This document shows positions 35,164 to 44,080 of a DNA stretch of 64,000 bases, in pieces (within the stretch, counting starts at the first letter, position 1; every line of letters starts with the position of its first letter). The notes beneath the pieces were generated by a model that did not search any database, was not told the origin of the DNA, and saw only the letters and a list, made by a program, of their open reading frames with translations. Source of the stretch: Actinokineospora enzanensis DSM 44649 (lineage in GTDB: Bacteria; Actinomycetota; Actinomycetes; Mycobacteriales; Pseudonocardiaceae); NCBI RefSeq assembly GCF_000374445.1, contig NZ_KB894437.1:1-64000 (forward strand), given 5' to 3'. The translations under genes and the position numbers were made by a program.

Positions 35164-37254
35164 TCAGCCTTCGACGCGGTGTTGGGCCCAGAACGAGGTC
35201 AGGTCGCGTGACCCGGCCGCGGCCTGGGCGGCGGCCTTGAACTCGGCCGTGGTGGAGATGCCGTACCAGTGCGACTGGGCGTAGCTCTTGAGCAGGTTCG
35301 CCATCGCGGTGTCGCCGATGAGGCGGCGGAGGTCGTGCAGCGTGCACTTGCCGTAGTTGTAGATGACCGGCGAGTAGCGCGAGGAGTGCGCGTCCCAATA
35401 GGCCATCGAGTCGGTCAGCTTCTCCGCGCTCGACTGCCAGGTGATGCTGCAGCCCTGGCCGTTGATGCCCCGGTAGAGATCCGTGGCGTAGTCGGTGAAG
35501 CTCTCGTCCAGCCAGGGCGCGTTGTACTCGTCGTCGCCGACGATGCCGTAGAACCACTGGTGGGCCAGCTCGTGCGGGAGGGCCGTGGTGGAGACCAGGT
35601 CCATCACGAAGCCCGGGTACTCCATGCCGCCGAACCAGAAGTTGTTGTCCAGTACGACGTCCACCTCCTGGTACGGGTAGTCGCCGAAGCGTCCCGAGTG
35701 GACGTCGATGGCGTCCCTGGACAGGTTGAGCATGGAGTTCGCGTCCGCGGTGGAGATGCCGCTGACGCCGTAGACGTTGACCCGGACGCCCTTGCCCGAG
35801 GTGCCGGACACCTTGGAGAACGGGCCTGCCGACCAGGCGAAGTCGCGCACCTTGATGGCGGTGGCGTGCGTGGTGGTCGTGCCGCCGCTGGTCGTCTCGG
35901 TGGACGTGCCGGTGGCCGGGGTGAGCAGCGATGTCGGGTGCACCAGAGTCACGTCGAAGTCGCTGATCACGGTGTAGAACGACTCGCCGTTGTTGGTGTA
36001 CGGGTCCAGATGCCAGCCCGCGCCGTCACGGATGGCCAGCACCGGCAGTGCGTTGCCGACCATGTTGTACGCGCCGTCGTGGCCGAACCGGTCCGCGCCG
36101 CTGGGCACGACGATCTTCAGGTCGAACGCGATGGTGCCCGACTGGCCCTGTGCCAACGGCGTCGGCAGGGTCACCTTCATGGCCGTGCAGCTCACCGTCA
36201 GCGCCGACGCGGTGCCGCCGGTCACGTTGGTGACGGTGATCGGCGTGGTCGGGCAGCTGCCGTGCGCGTTGTCCCACAGCCGCAGGTAGACCTCGGGCAG
36301 CGCGGTCGGCGAGGCGTTCGTGAAGCTCACCGACTGGTGCCCGGTCCAGGTGTCGCCGGTGCTGTTGGACGTCAGGGTGACCGTGTACGCCGGGTTGACC
36401 GGGGTACGCGAGGTGTCGCCGGGCGGCGTGACGCCGGTGACCGTCCAGGTGAAGCTCGCGCTACCGGTGTTGCCGCCCGGGTCGGTCGCGGTCACGGTGA
36501 CCGACGAGGTGCCCGCGGTGGTGGGCGATCCGGTGATCCGGCCGGTGCTCGCGCCGATCGACAGCCCGGCAGGCAGGCCGGTCGCGCTGTAGGTCAGCGT
36601 GTCGTTCTGCGGGTCGGACGCCTGGACCTGCACCGACACCGCCTGGCCGACCTGGGTGCTCTGGTTGCCGGGGCCGGTGACGGTCGGGTTCTGCGGACCG
36701 CCGCCGCCACCCGCGGTGGTGACCGCGACGTCGTCGAGCACGAAATCGGTGGCCAGCGCGGAATCCTCGATCCCGGTGGCCTTGAACGTCACGGTCTGGC
36801 CGAGATAGCGGGAGACGTCGACGGTCTGCTGGACATAGCCGTTCGCCGCGTCCAGATTGGAGAAACTGGCGACGGTGTCCGAACCGACCTGGACATCCAG
36901 GGTGTCGTATTTGACCGACGTCGTCGTCTCGTTCGTCTTGACGTGCAGCCAGTAGGTGAGCGTGGCCGAGGTGCAGCCAGACGGCAACGCGACCGACTGG
37001 GACAGGGAGTCGGTGTGCGTGCTGCCGTAGCCGTCCAGCCAGGCCATCGAGCCACCGGCGTGCGCGGGCTGGTCCTGGGTGCTTGCGGAGATCACCCCGT
37101 TGGTCTGGGTCCACGAAGAGGTGCCGTTCTCGAAGCCGCCATTGGCCACGAGCTGGTCACCGCACTGGGCCGCCTGCGCGGCCGGGGTGGTCAGCGCCAC
37201 CCCGAGCAGGCCGACGGCGAGCGCGAGCGCGGCAGGGAGCGCTCTTGTTCTCAT
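35164..37254 (-). CDS. Secreted M1-family metallopeptidase with carbohydrate-binding-like and Ig-like domains
   Basis: This 696-residue protein has a Sec signal (residues 1-30, ending PAAQAA), a jelly-roll/CBM-type domain (~33-180; NGGFENGTSSWT), a Gly linker, a cadherin/PKD-like domain (~190-270; NQSTQVGQAVSVQVQASDPQND) and an M1 aminopeptidase-like domain. Zinc ligands are His561 and His565 in HELAHQW and Glu584 in DESFTDY, spaced as in M1 enzymes. GGMEYP replaces the usual GAMEN. It acts outside the cell on peptides. The ribosome-binding site is GGAAAGGA. Confidence 0.9.
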   Translation of the reverse strand: MRTRALPAALALAVGLLGVALTTPAAQAAQCGDQLVANGGFENGTSSWTQTNGVISASTQDQPAHAGGSMAWLDGYGSTHTDSLSQSVALPSGCTSATLTYWLHVKTNETTTSVKYDTLDVQVGSDTVASFSNLDAANGYVQQTVDVSRYLGQTVTFKATGIEDSALATDFVLDDVAVTTAGGGGGPQNPTVTGPGNQSTQVGQAVSVQVQASDPQNDTLTYSATGLPAGLSIGASTGRITGSPTTAGTSSVTVTATDPGGNTGSASFTWTVTGVTPPGDTSRTPVNPAYTVTLTSNSTGDTWTGHQSVSFTNASPTALPEVYLRLWDNAHGSCPTTPITVTNVTGGTASALTVSCTAMKVTLPTPLAQGQSGTIAFDLKIVVPSGADRFGHDGAYNMVGNALPVLAIRDGAGWHLDPYTNNGESFYTVISDFDVTLVHPTSLLTPATGTSTETTSGGTTTTHATAIKVRDFAWSAGPFSKVSGTSGKGVRVNVYGVSGISTADANSMLNLSRDAIDVHSGRFGDYPYQEVDVVLDNNFWFGGMEYPGFVMDLVSTTALPHELAHQWFYGIVGDDEYNAPWLDESFTDYATDLYRGINGQGCSITWQSSAEKLTDSMAYWDAHSSRYSPVIYNYGKCTLHDLRRLIGDTAMANLLKSYAQSHWYGISTTAEFKAAAQAAAGSRDLTSFWAQHRVEG

Positions 37255-37564
37255 CGGATCGTCCTTTCCCGGCCCGGGAATCGGGTGGGCCAGGCACAGG
37301 GTCGACCGGCTCGCGCGCGCGGTTCAACGAGCGGTTTTTCCCTGGGAACGACTTTGTCGGAATTGTCGCGGTGAAATGCACCTTCGCTGCTCAAACCGGG
37401 CGTGACGATAATTCCGGGCCACTTGGGACTCTCGATCGAGCGGGTGACCCGCACCACATCGACGGGTCGGTGCGCGGGCCTCGATGGGCGCGTCACGGGC
37501 TGTGACCGCACGGCGCGCGCCGGTCTCTGGCGGTGACGGGGACGTCCATGCCTTGTCGAAAGAT

Positions 37565-37581
37565 ATTACCCACGAGGTAAT
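37565..37581. promoter_or_regulatory. Inverted repeat ATTACC-N5-GGTAAT
   Basis: A perfect 6 bp inverted repeat in a GC-rich genome, about 90 bp upstream of the SnoaL-like start and facing the peptidase gene. It resembles TetR or MarR operators. The rest of the 413 bp gap (37255-37668) has no gene or other structure I can name. Confidence 0.4.
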
Positions 37582-37668
37582 CGACTTCCGGTGAGTGCCC
37601 ATATGAGACTTGTCTGGCAAGGTGATCCGGGTTTCCGGACAATGGGTCTCGTATTCGAGGAGTTCGCC

Positions 37669-38037
37669 GTGGCTGATCTCGACGCTGTTGTCGACGCGTA
37701 TCTGGATGTGTGGAACGAGACCGACGCGGGCGCGCGTGCGCGGATGATCGACGAGTTGTGGGCCGCGGACGGCGTTTACACCGATCCGCTCGTCTCGGTT
37801 CGTGGTCGGGCCGGGCTCGACCAGGTCGTGGCCGGGGCGCAGGCGCAGTTCCAGGGGCTGCGGTTCGTGCGGGGAGCGACTTTCGACGCGCACCACGACA
37901 TCGTCCGGTTCACCTGGGATCTCGTCCCGGCCGACGGGGCGGAAGCGGTCGTGATCGGGTTCGACGTGATCGTGCTCGACGAGACGGGGCGGATCAAGGG
38001 GGTCTACGGGTTCATCGACAAGATGCCCGCTGCCTGA
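37669..38037 (+). CDS. SnoaL/NTF2-like protein
   Basis: This 122-residue protein has an NTF2-like fold: LDAVVDAYLDVWNETDAGARARMIDELWAADGVYTDP at the start and later strands GAEAVVIGFDVIVLDETGRIKGVYGFID. The GTG at 37669 is chosen because GAGGAG lies 6 bp upstream and the protein then begins at the usual first helix. Upstream ATGs (37591, 37642) would add residues not typical of the family. It ends right against the convergent XRE gene. Confidence 0.82.
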   Translation: MADLDAVVDAYLDVWNETDAGARARMIDELWAADGVYTDPLVSVRGRAGLDQVVAGAQAQFQGLRFVRGATFDAHHDIVRFTWDLVPADGAEAVVIGFDVIVLDETGRIKGVYGFIDKMPAA

Positions 38038-38847
38038 TCAAATGGGACCGAGGCGCCCGGTCCCGCCCGATCGCAGGTACTTCTCGGTTGCCGCGTCGGC
38101 CGGGTAGAAGTTCTCGACGTGCAATTCCTCCACCGTGATATCGCGTGGAGTGCCGAATGTGGTCACCGTGCTGAACAATGACAACTCGTGGCCGTCGTGC
38201 AGTATTCGCACCGGCATCAGCACATCGGCGGCATCCGGGTCGACGCCGTCCTCGTGGTCGACCAGGTCGTTGGTTGCCGGATAAGCCGCCAACTCCCGAT
38301 GCAGCCCGACCAACCGGGAATCACCCGCCGCGCGCATCTGGCGTTCCAGCCGGATCAGCACGTGGTCGCGCCACTGCGCCAGGTTCACCATCCGCGCGGC
38401 GAGACCGCGCGGGTGCAGGCTGTAGCGCAACACGTTGAACGGCGGCGCCAACAGATCCTCCGGCGCGCCCTCCAGCAACACTGCCACGCCCGAGTTCGCC
38501 TCGACCAGGTCCCAACCGCCGTCGACCACCAGGGCCGGGTACGGCTCGTGCCCGGTGAGGACGCGCCGGATCGCCGCACGAACCAGCGACAACCGGGGCG
38601 TGTCCAGCGCACCCTCCGCGAACTCGGGCGCGTACCCGGCGGCGAGCAGCAACCGGTTCCGCTCCCGCAACGGCACGTCCAACCGCTCGGCGAGCCGCAG
38701 CACCATGGCCCGGCTCGGCGCCGACCGCCCGGTCTCCACGAAACTCAGGTGCCGGGTGGAGACATCGGCCCGCAGCGCGAGATCGATTTGACTGATCTCG
38801 CGCTGCTTGCGCCATTCCCGGATCAGGTCCCCCACCGTACGTTTCAT
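38038..38847 (-). CDS. XRE-family regulator with MmyB-like ligand-binding domain
   Basis: This 269-residue protein has an XRE helix-turn-helix (~8-62; [28 protein letters not shown]) and a PAS-like MmyB domain (~90-265; [24 protein letters not shown], ending [18 protein letters not shown]). MmyB-type domains bind a fatty acid or similar lipid. It is adjacent to a SnoaL-like gene, convergent with it. The ATG is set at the conserved [16 protein letters not shown] start. Confidence 0.88.
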   Translation of the reverse strand: MKRTVGDLIREWRKQREISQIDLALRADVSTRHLSFVETGRSAPSRAMVLRLAERLDVPLRERNRLLLAAGYAPEFAEGALDTPRLSLVRAAIRRVLTGHEPYPALVVDGGWDLVEANSGVAVLLEGAPEDLLAPPFNVLRYSLHPRGLAARMVNLAQWRDHVLIRLERQMRAAGDSRLVGLHRELAAYPATNDLVDHEDGVDPDAADVLMPVRILHDGHELSLFSTVTTFGTPRDITVEELHVENFYPADAATEKYLRSGGTGRLGPI

Positions 38848-38993
38848 CGCGACCGATAATACGGGCCTTTTCGACGCCGTTGGCCGGTTTCGCCCGATAC
38901 CGCATCGTGCCTGGTCACAGCACTCGCCACAGCCGCTTTCCTGCCGTAGCATGGCGGTGCGGCGGCAGGCGCCGCGCGAGTCGGAGGAGCACG

Positions 38994-39161
38994 ATGCTCA
39001 GCAACGGCCTGGGGTGGCCACACCTTCTCATCATCGCCGCCGTGTTCATGCTCTTCTTCGGCGCGAAACGCCTCCCGGAGGCGGCCCAATCACTGGGCAA
39101 ATCGCTGCGCATCCTCAAGAAGGAAATCACCAAGCCCAACGGCGAGGACCAGTCCGACTGA
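38994..39161 (+). CDS. tatA: Twin-arginine translocase subunit TatA
   Basis: This 55-residue protein has a short N-terminus, one membrane helix (~10-24, [20 protein letters not shown]), the TatA phenylalanine-glycine hinge (FFGAKRLP) and an amphipathic helix ([16 protein letters not shown]) followed by a polar tail. It forms the pore for folded proteins with TatC. It is shorter than typical TatA and stands alone without tatBC, so it is probably an extra copy. The ribosome-binding site is GGAGGAGC. Confidence 0.88.
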   Translation: MLSNGLGWPHLLIIAAVFMLFFGAKRLPEAAQSLGKSLRILKKEITKPNGEDQSD

Positions 39162-39429
39162 CTGTCCGCCTCCCCGGATCTTTTGGAAGTGGTTGCGTTG
39201 CGCGTTGCCGCTGCGACCCAGGGTCACCATGGGCAAGTTCCGCCACGGTACCCCTGGGGTGCGGTCGCGTTGGTCGATGCAGCCACGCTTGAGTCGAGGT
39301 TGGACACCGGTGGGCCGAGACGCGGCCGTTGGCCTGGCTGCACTGTGATGTCACCGATCAGGCCGGACAGGCGGCATGTCCGGGATGCCCAGTTGTCCGT
39401 GTTGCCGGTTACCGGCAGCGATGTTGGCG

Positions 39430-39560
39430 GGCAAGGGCGGCTGGGCTGCTGTGGATGGGTTTCGGGGGATGTGGACAACCCGGTGGGGGACCCCCGGATT
39501 TCATTCTACCGGGGGTGAAGGCGCAGGTGGAAGCTGTGCCGGTGGGCGCCTGTGGATAAC
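39430..39560 (+). repeat. DnaA-box repeat family C, single copy
   Basis: This copy has TGTGGATGG, TGTGGACAA (39470-39478), the GGGGGACCCCCGG core, ATTTCATTCTACCGG and TGTGGATAA (39551-39559, complement of TTATCCACA). It is a good match, inverted, to the tandem units at 30711-31150. It lies in the 480 bp gap after tatA, which shows no gene. The gap ends in GCGCACCACTAG, like the end of the palindromic element. Confidence 0.7.
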
Positions 39561-39641
39561 TCGGGCGGCACGGCTAGGGCGTGCGCGGTTCGCGCCAGCC
39601 AGCGGTGTAGGCATGGTGGACGTTGTGTTGGTGGCGCACCA

Positions 39642-40454
39642 CTAGGGCGTGAGGAGTTCGCGTAGCCGGGCGGCGTAGGCGCGGGGGTGTGCGGTGTTTC
39701 CGTTGTGCCCACCGGGGAATTCGACGACGTCGGCGCCGAGCAGATCCGCCAGGGCGACCGCGCACCGGTAGTCGAACACCGTGCGGGGCGTGGTCCGTCC
39801 GACGGCCGGGATGATCCGGGTCGGAGCGCCGGGCAGCCCCGCGGGGTCGATCGGGTCCTGGATGACGGCGGTGAAGTCATGGGCCACGAAGAAGTCGAAG
39901 TTGCGGATCCGTTGAGGCGTCATGGGTTGCGGGGTGAGGTCCGGCTCAACGTCCATCGCGGCCGGGTCGATGCCGAGTACCCGGGTGACCGCCTTGAGGG
40001 TCGCGGTCAGGCCGTGTTCGAGGTGAATCTTCTGGATCTCCAGCAGTTCCGCCTCGTGGTGCGCGCGCTCGGCGGTCGGAAGCAGGCGCGGTGTCACGGG
40101 TTCGTGTGCGATAAGGGTGTGGACCTGGTCCGGGTGTTCGATGACCAGGTTCAGGCCGATCGACGCGCCGAGGCTGCAGCCGAGCATGGCGACCGGTTCG
40201 TCGGCGAGCTCGGCCAGCAACCGATGCACGTCGTCGGCGTGCTGGGGGAGGGTGACGGCCCAGGCGGGGTCGTCGAGGGTGCTGCGGGAGAGGCCGCGAC
40301 GGTCGTAGGTGATCACGGTGTGCGTGTCGACGAGCCGGTCGACCAGGTCGGTGCTGCGGTCCGCGTCGCCCTCGCCGCTCTGCGCGATCAGCAGGGTCGG
40401 GCCGGTGCCGCGGACCTCGTAGTACAGGGTCGCGCCGGGGACGGGCAGGTACAT
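39642..40454 (-). CDS. Alpha/beta hydrolase
   Basis: This 270-residue protein has the alpha/beta hydrolase fold with nucleophile Ser94 in GCSLGAS, an oxyanion region RGTGPTLLIAQSGEG and a late histidine in FPGGHNGNTAHP. The substrate is unknown. It is divergent from a MarR regulator, whose operator-like repeats lie in the shared promoter. The stop codon TAG lies in a CTAG followed on its strand by TGGTGCGC, like the ends of the palindromic element. Confidence 0.88.
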   Translation of the reverse strand: MYLPVPGATLYYEVRGTGPTLLIAQSGEGDADRSTDLVDRLVDTHTVITYDRRGLSRSTLDDPAWAVTLPQHADDVHRLLAELADEPVAMLGCSLGASIGLNLVIEHPDQVHTLIAHEPVTPRLLPTAERAHHEAELLEIQKIHLEHGLTATLKAVTRVLGIDPAAMDVEPDLTPQPMTPQRIRNFDFFVAHDFTAVIQDPIDPAGLPGAPTRIIPAVGRTTPRTVFDYRCAVALADLLGADVVEFPGGHNGNTAHPRAYAARLRELLTP

Positions 40455-40484
40455 CGTGGACTCCTTCGCGTCGGGCGTGGTCCA

Positions 40485-40535
40485 CGATAATGCATCAGAA
40501 TTGATGTATCAAAAGTGATGTATCAGTTCTGATGT
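40485..40535. promoter_or_regulatory. Repeated TGATGTATCA operator in divergent promoter
   Basis: TGATGTATCA occurs twice as a direct repeat with a 5-nt spacer (from 40502 and 40517), flanked by the related ATGCATCA and CTGATGTAG. The string of TGATG/CATCA half-sites suits dimers of the MarR-type protein encoded just downstream. Confidence 0.65.
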
Positions 40536-40546
40536 AGTATCGGCGG

Positions 40547-41002
40547 ATGGACGGAGTCGAGCTGTTCCTGCTGGGTCGCACGCTGATGAAGATCGGCGAG
40601 GAGGCGTTGCCCACCGCGGGCCTCGGCGACCAGCCGACCAACGTCCGCAGCGTGCTGATCGTGGTCAGCGACATCCGCGCGCACCCGGGCAGCGCCGTCG
40701 GCGAGATCGCCGCGCGCACCGGCCTGCCGCAGAGCGCCGTCTCCGCCGCGGTGTCCCGGCTCCGCACGGCGGGCGCGATCGTGGCCGAACCCGACCCCCG
40801 GGACCGACGCCGACTGGTCATCCAGCCCGCGCCGACGGTCTCCGACCGGGTCGGCGAGGTCCGCTCGACCACCATCGACACCGCCCTGGCCAAGGCCCTC
40901 GACACCGATCCGGGGAACGTGGCCGACGTCGTCGACCTACTGGAACGCCTCGCCACCTACCTCACACCGGAAGCCCTTACCCGCCTACGCGACGAGAAGT
41001 AG
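40547..41002 (+). CDS. MarR-family transcriptional regulator
   Basis: This 151-residue protein has a MarR-type winged helix (~50-105; GEIAARTGLPQSAVSAAVSRLRTAGAIVAEPDPRDRRR). The wing motif DPRDRRR is diagnostic. It is divergent from the alpha/beta hydrolase gene and likely represses both from the repeated half-sites between them. Its 3' end lies 9 bp from a convergent kinase gene. Confidence 0.9.
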   Translation: MDGVELFLLGRTLMKIGEEALPTAGLGDQPTNVRSVLIVVSDIRAHPGSAVGEIAARTGLPQSAVSAAVSRLRTAGAIVAEPDPRDRRRLVIQPAPTVSDRVGEVRSTTIDTALAKALDTDPGNVADVVDLLERLATYLTPEALTRLRDEK

Positions 41003-41011
41003 GACCGAGCC

Positions 41012-42070
41012 TCAACCGCCCGCACGTGGAGCGGACGGCAATGTCACGTCCACCCACAGACCACCCTGCTCGCCAGGCCGCGCCGACACCGTCCCATGGT
41101 GGGCCGCCACGATCGAGCGCACGATCGACAACCCCAACCCGGCCCCGTCACGCTGCCGCGTCCGCTCGGCCGTCAACCGCCGGAACGGTTCGAACAGCGA
41201 CGACACCTCGTTGGCGGGCACGACCTGCCCGGTGTTGCGCACCGACAGCATCTCCCCGACCACGATCTCCACCCGTCCACCAGGCTCGTTGTACTTGATC
41301 GCGTTGTGCACCAGGTTGCCGACCAACCGCTCCAACAGCACCGGATCACCCGAGACCGTCCGCGGCGTCACGCTCCGACGCAGCTCCACCCCGTGCTCCG
41401 CCGCCGACTTCTCGTACCCGCCGACCACCTCCGTGACCAGCTGGTCCAGCCGCACCGGGACCGTGCTCGGCAGGCCCCGGTCGCTCTCGGCCAGTACCAG
41501 CAGTCCCTCGATCAGCCGTTCGTTGCGCTCGTTGACCAGCAGCAGCTGCGCGCCCAGCCGGTCGATCTCCGGGTCGCCGCGGCCGGTGACCATGGCGACC
41601 TCGATCAGGGTGCGCTGCACGGCCAGCGGGGTGCGCAGCTCGTGCGAGGCGTTGGAGGCGAACCGGCGCTGGCTCTCGAAGCTCACCACCATCCGGTCCA
41701 GCATCTCGTCCACGGCGTCGGCCAGCGCGCGCAGGTCGTCGCGCCTGCCGCCGCGTCGGATGCGTTGGCCCAGGTTGTGCGGGCCGAGGCCGCGCACGAC
41801 CCCGGCCATCGCGCGCAGCGGTGTCAGCGCGCGGTTCGCGGTCCACCAGGCCAGGTAGCCCGCCGAGAGCGGCAGCAGGACCATGGCGGCGACCCACACG
41901 GCCGTGTCGAAGGTGTCGTAGGGGACGCAGTTGGTGTAGTTGCACCCGCTGAGCAGCGAGGTCAGGCCGTCGCGGAACTTCCCCCAGGTCGCCCGGCCGA
42001 TCACCACCCCGACCACGAGCATCAGGCCGTGCGTGAGCCACACCCGGCCGCGCAGCGACGGCGGCCTCAC
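41012..42070 (-). CDS. Sensor histidine kinase
   Basis: This 352-residue kinase has two membrane helices (~12-33 and ~62-85) with a short loop containing CNYTNC between them, a HAMP domain, a HisKA box (NASHELRTPLAVQRTLIE) and an ATPase domain (NLVHNAIKYNE; GAGLGLSIV). The GTG start overlaps the stop of its regulator (GTGA). The cysteine pair in the outer loop could form a disulfide. No target genes are obvious. Confidence 0.92.
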   Translation of the reverse strand: MRPPSLRGRVWLTHGLMLVVGVVIGRATWGKFRDGLTSLLSGCNYTNCVPYDTFDTAVWVAAMVLLPLSAGYLAWWTANRALTPLRAMAGVVRGLGPHNLGQRIRRGGRRDDLRALADAVDEMLDRMVVSFESQRRFASNASHELRTPLAVQRTLIEVAMVTGRGDPEIDRLGAQLLLVNERNERLIEGLLVLAESDRGLPSTVPVRLDQLVTEVVGGYEKSAAEHGVELRRSVTPRTVSGDPVLLERLVGNLVHNAIKYNEPGGRVEIVVGEMLSVRNTGQVVPANEVSSLFEPFRRLTAERTRQRDGAGLGLSIVRSIVAAHHGTVSARPGEQGGLWVDVTLPSAPRAGG

Positions 42071-42729
42071 GGTCCGAACCGGTAGCCCGCCCCGGGCACG
42101 GTGTGGATCACCGGCGGCTCGCCCAGCTTGCGGCGCAGCGTCATGACCGTCACCCGTACCGTGTTGGTGAACGGGTCCACGTTCTCGTCCCATGCCTTCT
42201 CCAGCAGCTCCTCGGCGCTGACCACGATGCCCGCCTCGGCCCGCATCAGCACCCGGAGCACAGCGAACTCCTTGGGCGAGAGCGCCAACGGCCGCCCGTC
42301 CCTGGCCGCGTACCGCTTCGCCGGGTCCAGCTGCACCCCGGCCCGGTCCAGCACCGGCGGCACCGCCCGGTGCGCCCGCCTGCCCAGCGCCTCCACCCGC
42401 GCGACCAGCTCGGCGAACGCGAACGGCTTGGTGAGGTAGTCGTCGGCGCCCAAGCCGAGACCGTCCACCCGCTCGCGGATGCTCGCCGCGGCGGTGAGCA
42501 TCAGCACCCTGGTCTCGCCGCCGTCGGCCACCAGGCGCCTGCACACCTCGTCGCCGGGCACCCGGGGCAGGTCACGGTCCAGGACCACGACGTCGTACCG
42601 GTTCACCGCGACCCGCTCCAGGGCCGCGTCGCCGTCGTAGCAGACGTCCACGGCCATGTGCAGGTGTCGGAGACCGGCGGCGATGGCGTCCGCCAGCAGC
42701 TCCTCGTCCTCGACCACCAGCACCCGCAT
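42067..42729 (-). CDS. OmpR/PhoB-family response regulator
   Basis: This 220-residue protein has a receiver with Asp51 (VVLDRDLP) and Lys in LTKPF, and a winged helix ending PPVIHTVPGAGYRFGP. It is first in a two-gene operon with the kinase at 41012. The short 5' gap to the GT87 gene is AT-rich (TTATACTGC), so both may be driven from there. Confidence 0.92.
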   Translation of the reverse strand: MRVLVVEDEELLADAIAAGLRHLHMAVDVCYDGDAALERVAVNRYDVVVLDRDLPRVPGDEVCRRLVADGGETRVLMLTAAASIRERVDGLGLGADDYLTKPFAFAELVARVEALGRRAHRAVPPVLDRAGVQLDPAKRYAARDGRPLALSPKEFAVLRVLMRAEAGIVVSAEELLEKAWDENVDPFTNTVRVTVMTLRRKLGEPPVIHTVPGAGYRFGP

Positions 42730-42841
42730 GCGTCCCCTTCCTCGGGCACGGTTATACTGCGGTGTTTACGCCAACCGGGTTAAAAAGGGGATAAAGGCCG
42801 TTCTTATGCGCCGCGAACCGACGTTCAAGTATACATAGCCC

Positions 42842-43975
42842 ATGCGAGTCCTCGCCGTTTCGGCCGCACTGCTCACGGGCGTCTGGATATTCTTCGTCGC
42901 CAAGCAGTACCACCTCGACCTGGACGTGTACCGCATCGGCGTGAATGTCTGGTTATCCGGTGGTGACATGTACGGGACACTGCCCGCCACCGACGCGGGA
43001 ATCGTGCTCCCGTTCATCTACCCGCCTTTCTCGGCGATCGCGATGGTGCCTCTGACGGTGATCCCGTTCGGGCTGGCCAGCACGATTCTTGCGGTGCTCA
43101 CCGTCGGCCTGACCGGCGTCACTCTTGCCGTGCTGCTCTCCTCGGTGAACCTGCCGGTGCAGTGGCTGATGCTGCTGCCTGTCGCACTGTTCCTGGAGCC
43201 GTTCCGCGAGACGATGTCCTATGGCCAGATCAACGTGATCCTGATGGCGTTGGTCGTGGTGGACTGCCTGGTCCGCAAACCGCGCTGGCCGCGGGGCGCA
43301 CTGGTCGGCATCGCTGCCGCGCTGAAATTGACACCGGCCGCGTTCGTGCTGTTCTTCCTGCTGCGCCGGGACTGGAAGTCGCTCAGCACGGCGGGGATCT
43401 CGTTCGTGGTCACCACCGGCCTGGGTTTCGCCCTGGCCTGGGACCGCTCGGTGGACTTCTGGACCAACGCGGTGTTCACCACCGACCAGAAGGTCGGCGT
43501 CGGCTACATCTCCAACCAGTCGATCATGGGCCTGCTCACCCGCGCCGACGCCAAGTGGCTGTACCCGATCCTGGCGCTGGTGGTCGTCGTGCTCGCGGTC
43601 CTGGCCATGCGCCGCACGCTGCACCTGCCGACCACGGCCTTCGCCCTCAACGCGCTGGCCATGCTGCTGGTGTCACCGATCTCCTGGTCGCACCACTGGG
43701 TCTGGTGCCTGCCGGTGATCGTCGCGTTCGCCGTGCAGGGCTTCCCGGTGATGGCGTTCCTCGGCGCGGCGGTGTTCATGGTGGCGCCGCACTGGCTGTC
43801 GGTACCCGTGCTGGTCGACGCCTACTTCGGGTATGCGGTGCTCGCCCTGGCGGTGCCGCTGATCAAGAAACGGGTCGAGGCGCCGGAGCTGACGATGGCC
43901 GGGGTCCCGGATGTCCGGGGTGGCCTCCGCTCGCTCTTCCGACCGGCGGAACCGGCGCTCAACTCCGGCGGCTGA
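42842..43975 (+). CDS. GT87-family polyprenyl-phosphate-dependent mannosyltransferase-like protein
   Basis: This 377-residue protein has about ten membrane helices and the GT87 (DUF2029) features: an acidic loop motif DLDVYRIGVNVWLSGGDMYG after the first helix, and PFIYPPFSAI and SYGQINVILMALVVVDCL segments. GT-C enzymes of this group (PimE-like) transfer mannose from polyprenyl phosphate outside the membrane to lipids or glycans of the actinobacterial envelope. The ATG at 42842 follows an AT-rich promoter region. Confidence 0.88.
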   Translation: MRVLAVSAALLTGVWIFFVAKQYHLDLDVYRIGVNVWLSGGDMYGTLPATDAGIVLPFIYPPFSAIAMVPLTVIPFGLASTILAVLTVGLTGVTLAVLLSSVNLPVQWLMLLPVALFLEPFRETMSYGQINVILMALVVVDCLVRKPRWPRGALVGIAAALKLTPAAFVLFFLLRRDWKSLSTAGISFVVTTGLGFALAWDRSVDFWTNAVFTTDQKVGVGYISNQSIMGLLTRADAKWLYPILALVVVVLAVLAMRRTLHLPTTAFALNALAMLLVSPISWSHHWVWCLPVIVAFAVQGFPVMAFLGAAVFMVAPHWLSVPVLVDAYFGYAVLALAVPLIKKRVEAPELTMAGVPDVRGGLRSLFRPAEPALNSGG

Positions 43976-44080
43976 CCGCCGGGTCTTCCGTTCGTGACAA
44001 GTTCTCGACTGGCAAGGCGGTTCTCGCCACGGCCGCTGACGTTATGTCAGGGCCGGGCGAGTACCTCCGAGCCCGCGCCC

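Noticed and set aside
35269-37374. Long plus-strand open frame of about 700 codons
   Set aside because: It is the shadow of the M1 peptidase gene, which has a signal peptide and zinc motif. The shadow is Arg/Val/Gly-rich with no domain.
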